Shown in pieces: positions 62,306-64,000 of a DNA stretch of 64,000 nt. A program made the position numbers and the translations under genes. The stretch is taken from the NCBI RefSeq assembly GCF_000725385.1, contig NZ_CP008884.1, forward strand, positions 1,984,001 through 2,048,000, given 5' to 3'. Below the pieces are notes generated by a model that was given only the letters and a program-made list of their open reading frames with translations, was not told the DNA's origin and made no database searches. This DNA comes from Dyella japonica A8. Lineage in GTDB: Bacteria; Pseudomonadota; Gammaproteobacteria; Xanthomonadales; Rhodanobacteraceae. Every line of letters begins with the position of its first letter. Positions within the stretch are counted from its first letter, which is position 1.

Positions 62306-64000
62306 ATGAGCAACGCTGAACTTCTTGCCCTCGCACGAACCGGAATGTCTGTTCGAGCGCCTTCCTCACCAGATGAGGTTGAGGCCTTAGTGCGCCGAAT
62401 GTCGGCGGCTCTGCTTGAGCCCGTCGATGACGCGACAATTCGAGAGATCTCGGAGCAGCTGGAGCGCGAGTTCTCGGTGCGCCTCGGGCCTTCGCACACG
62501 CTGTCTTCAGGACACCGGCCATGGTTACGCGCCAAAGCTCATGAGATTGATTTTCGTTATTGGCGGCGATACCGCGAATTAATGATGCAGCAGGGCTTTG
62601 GCGGAAACGTCGTCAATCGCCTGAACGACATCACCGATGAAATCCTGGATCTTGCGGGCGATCCACTGCGGGAAGGACACTGGTCCCGACGCGGTCTTGT
62701 GGTTGGGCACGTTCAGAGCGGGAAAACAGCCAACTATCTAGGGGTAATCAACAAGGCGGCGGATGCCGGCTACAAGCTGATCGTTTTGATCGCAGGTATT
62801 CACAGTAACCTTCGGTCACAGACGCAGGAGCGAGTCGACCAAGGATTTGTTGGCCGTGACAGCGACCAAGTTTTAAGCCGGCAGGCCAATGCCACCGCAC
62901 TTGGAGTTGGACAGATCAACTCATCGTTTACTGCGGCGGCATATACGAGCCGTGGATTGGATTTCTCCAGGAACAGGGCGGACGGGCTTGGTATCTCAAT
63001 TCACAATCTCGCTCAGCCAGCCATTTTCGTCATCAAGAAGAACCCCTCCATTCTGGGTAATTTAATTGAGTGGCTACAGGGCACGACCGCTGCTGGCGGT
63101 CGTCTCGATTTGCCCATGATAGTGATCGATGACGAGGCAGATAATGCGTCAGTCAACATCTCGGCCGACGTAAACAAGCCGAACACGATCAATCGCCTGA
63201 TCCGAGAGCTTCTGAGCATGTCGACGCGGAATGCCTACATCGGCTACACCGCGACGCCGTTTGCCAATATTTTCATTAATCCGGATACGACGAACGAAGT
63301 CCTAGGAAACGACCTGTTCCCACGTGACTTTATTGTGGGCCTTGACGCGCCGAGCAACTACGTGGGTGCTCGGGAATTTTTCCTTGAAGATGAAGGCCAG
63401 CAGTTGACGGTGGACCCCCAGGGGACGGAGGAGTGGCTCCCGACGACGCATCCCATCGATACGGAAATTGACGAGCTTCACCCTTCCTTGGTTCAGGCCG
63501 TCGATTGTTTCGTTCTTTCTAAAGCGATCCGGATCCTTCGGGGTCAGGCAAATCGCCATCATTCGATGTTGGTAAATGTGTCGCGCTTCACGCGCGTTCA
63601 AGCGCAAATCGCAGTCCTGATAGCGACCCGGCTGCAGCTGATGAAGGATGCGATTGAGAACCGGCATGCTTTGCCGAAAGAGTCAGCCCTCCGAGATCCC
63701 TTCATGCGGTCACTGCATGAATCTTGGGAGAGTCAGTATCGGCAGGAGCCGGAGTCATGGGATGACATTCAGAGGTCTCTTCACCAAGCAGCGGCAGGGA
63801 TGTCCGTGGTCGAGATCAACTCGGGAAGGAGCGCGGGAAAGCTCGACTACCGAGCTCACAAAGATGCAGGGCTTAATGTAATCGCGGTCGGAGGAAATTC
63901 GCTTTCCCGAGGATTCACGCTGGAAGGGTTGACCATTAGCTACTTCCTTCGCAATACGCAGATGTATGACACGCTGCTTCAGATGGGGCGCTGGTTTGGT
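62306..64000 (+). CDS. Z1-domain superfamily II helicase-like ATPase (3' end beyond window)
   Basis: 565 codons visible, frame open to the last base. Start ATG 62306, 26 bases after the GHKL gene, so they are one operon. Walker A VVGHVQSGKTANYLGVI at about residue 130, motif Ia IAGIHSNLRSQTQERVD, Walker B MIVIDDEADNASVN, motif III-like GYTATPFANIF, and the Z1 hallmark GGNSLSRGFTLEGLTISYFLR followed by LLQMGRWFG at the edge. Z1 proteins accompany MORC-like ATPases in restriction clusters; the nuclease and remaining genes probably follow outside the window. Confidence 0.92.
   Translation, partial: MSNAELLALARTGMSVRAPSSPDEVEALVRRMSAALLEPVDDATIREISEQLEREFSVRLGPSHTLSSGHRPWLRAKAHEIDFRYWRRYRELMMQQGFGGNVVNRLNDITDEILDLAGDPLREGHWSRRGLVVGHVQSGKTANYLGVINKAADAGYKLIVLIAGIHSNLRSQTQERVDQGFVGRDSDQVLSRQANATALGVGQINSSFTAAAYTSRGLDFSRNRADGLGISIHNLAQPAIFVIKKNPSILGNLIEWLQGTTAAGGRLDLPMIVIDDEADNASVNISADVNKPNTINRLIRELLSMSTRNAYIGYTATPFANIFINPDTTNEVLGNDLFPRDFIVGLDAPSNYVGAREFFLEDEGQQLTVDPQGTEEWLPTTHPIDTEIDELHPSLVQAVDCFVLSKAIRILRGQANRHHSMLVNVSRFTRVQAQIAVLIATRLQLMKDAIENRHALPKESALRDPFMRSLHESWESQYRQEPESWDDIQRSLHQAAAGMSVVEINSGRSAGKLDYRAHKDAGLNVIAVGGNSLSRGFTLEGLTISYFLRNTQMYDTLLQMGRWFG

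Overview
The window is a high-GC gammaproteobacterial chromosome segment. The gene content points to the Xanthomonadales, most likely the Rhodanobacteraceae (Dyella, Luteibacter, Rhodanobacter or Frateuria). The supporting signs are the petBC-sspA-sspB order, large TonB-dependent and Oar-like receptors, thrS-infC-rpmI-rplT-pheST-ihfA-merR-tRNA-Pro synteny, and many paired intergenic palindromes of two sequence families. This placement is inferred from gene content; no database search was possible.

Layout. 1-13.6 kb is core metabolism: the end of the cytochrome bc1 operon with sspAB, nadC and a DUF1631 gene, purEK, sodB, grxD, a YciK-like reductase, a MarC protein, and a two-domain acyltransferase resembling ornithine-lipid synthase OlsF. 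13.7-20.1 kb holds two outer-membrane receptors, a TonB-dependent receptor and an Oar-like protein, each behind a leader with RNA hairpins. 20.4-25.6 kb has ppnN, tRNA-Asn, a lipoprotein, a lone type II/IV pseudopilin, uvrB and tRNA-Val. 26.9-32.7 kb is a chaperone-usher fimbrial operon (pilin, chaperone, usher, tip adhesin) next to a decayed zone with remnants of a REP-associated transposase and a VOC protein. 33.4-39.9 kb carries an FkbM methyltransferase, a large coiled-coil/helical-repeat protein of unknown function, an OmpA remnant, a CopD/HemJ-like membrane protein and a UDP-glucuronate 4-epimerase. 40.0-48.2 kb is the translation operon thrS-infC-rpmI-rplT-pheS-pheT-ihfA-merR; a putative small RNA precedes thrS and infC uses an AUC start codon.

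48.2-64 kb is an integrative island. It enters at tRNA-Pro(GGG) with an adjacent tyrosine integrase and runs off the right edge. Its cargo is two unrecognised genes, an orphan RelB-like antitoxin, a DUF262-DUF1524 (GmrSD/SspE-type) protein followed by a zinc-hook AAA_13 ATPase with RloC/PrrC-like C-terminal residues, then vsr, a C5-cytosine methyltransferase, a MutL/MORC-like GHKL ATPase and a Z1 helicase. The last four match a known but poorly characterised class of restriction systems.

The most novel signal is a structured RNA motif, seen only in this island. It consists of two hairpins joined by GAGACTG and occurs three times in two loci on the minus strand (52.26-52.43 and 57.99-58.11 kb). 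Each locus ends in a strong intrinsic terminator, and together they bracket the DUF262/AAA_13 pair and the orphan antitoxin gene. Base pairs covary between the copies, which supports a real RNA rather than chance similarity.
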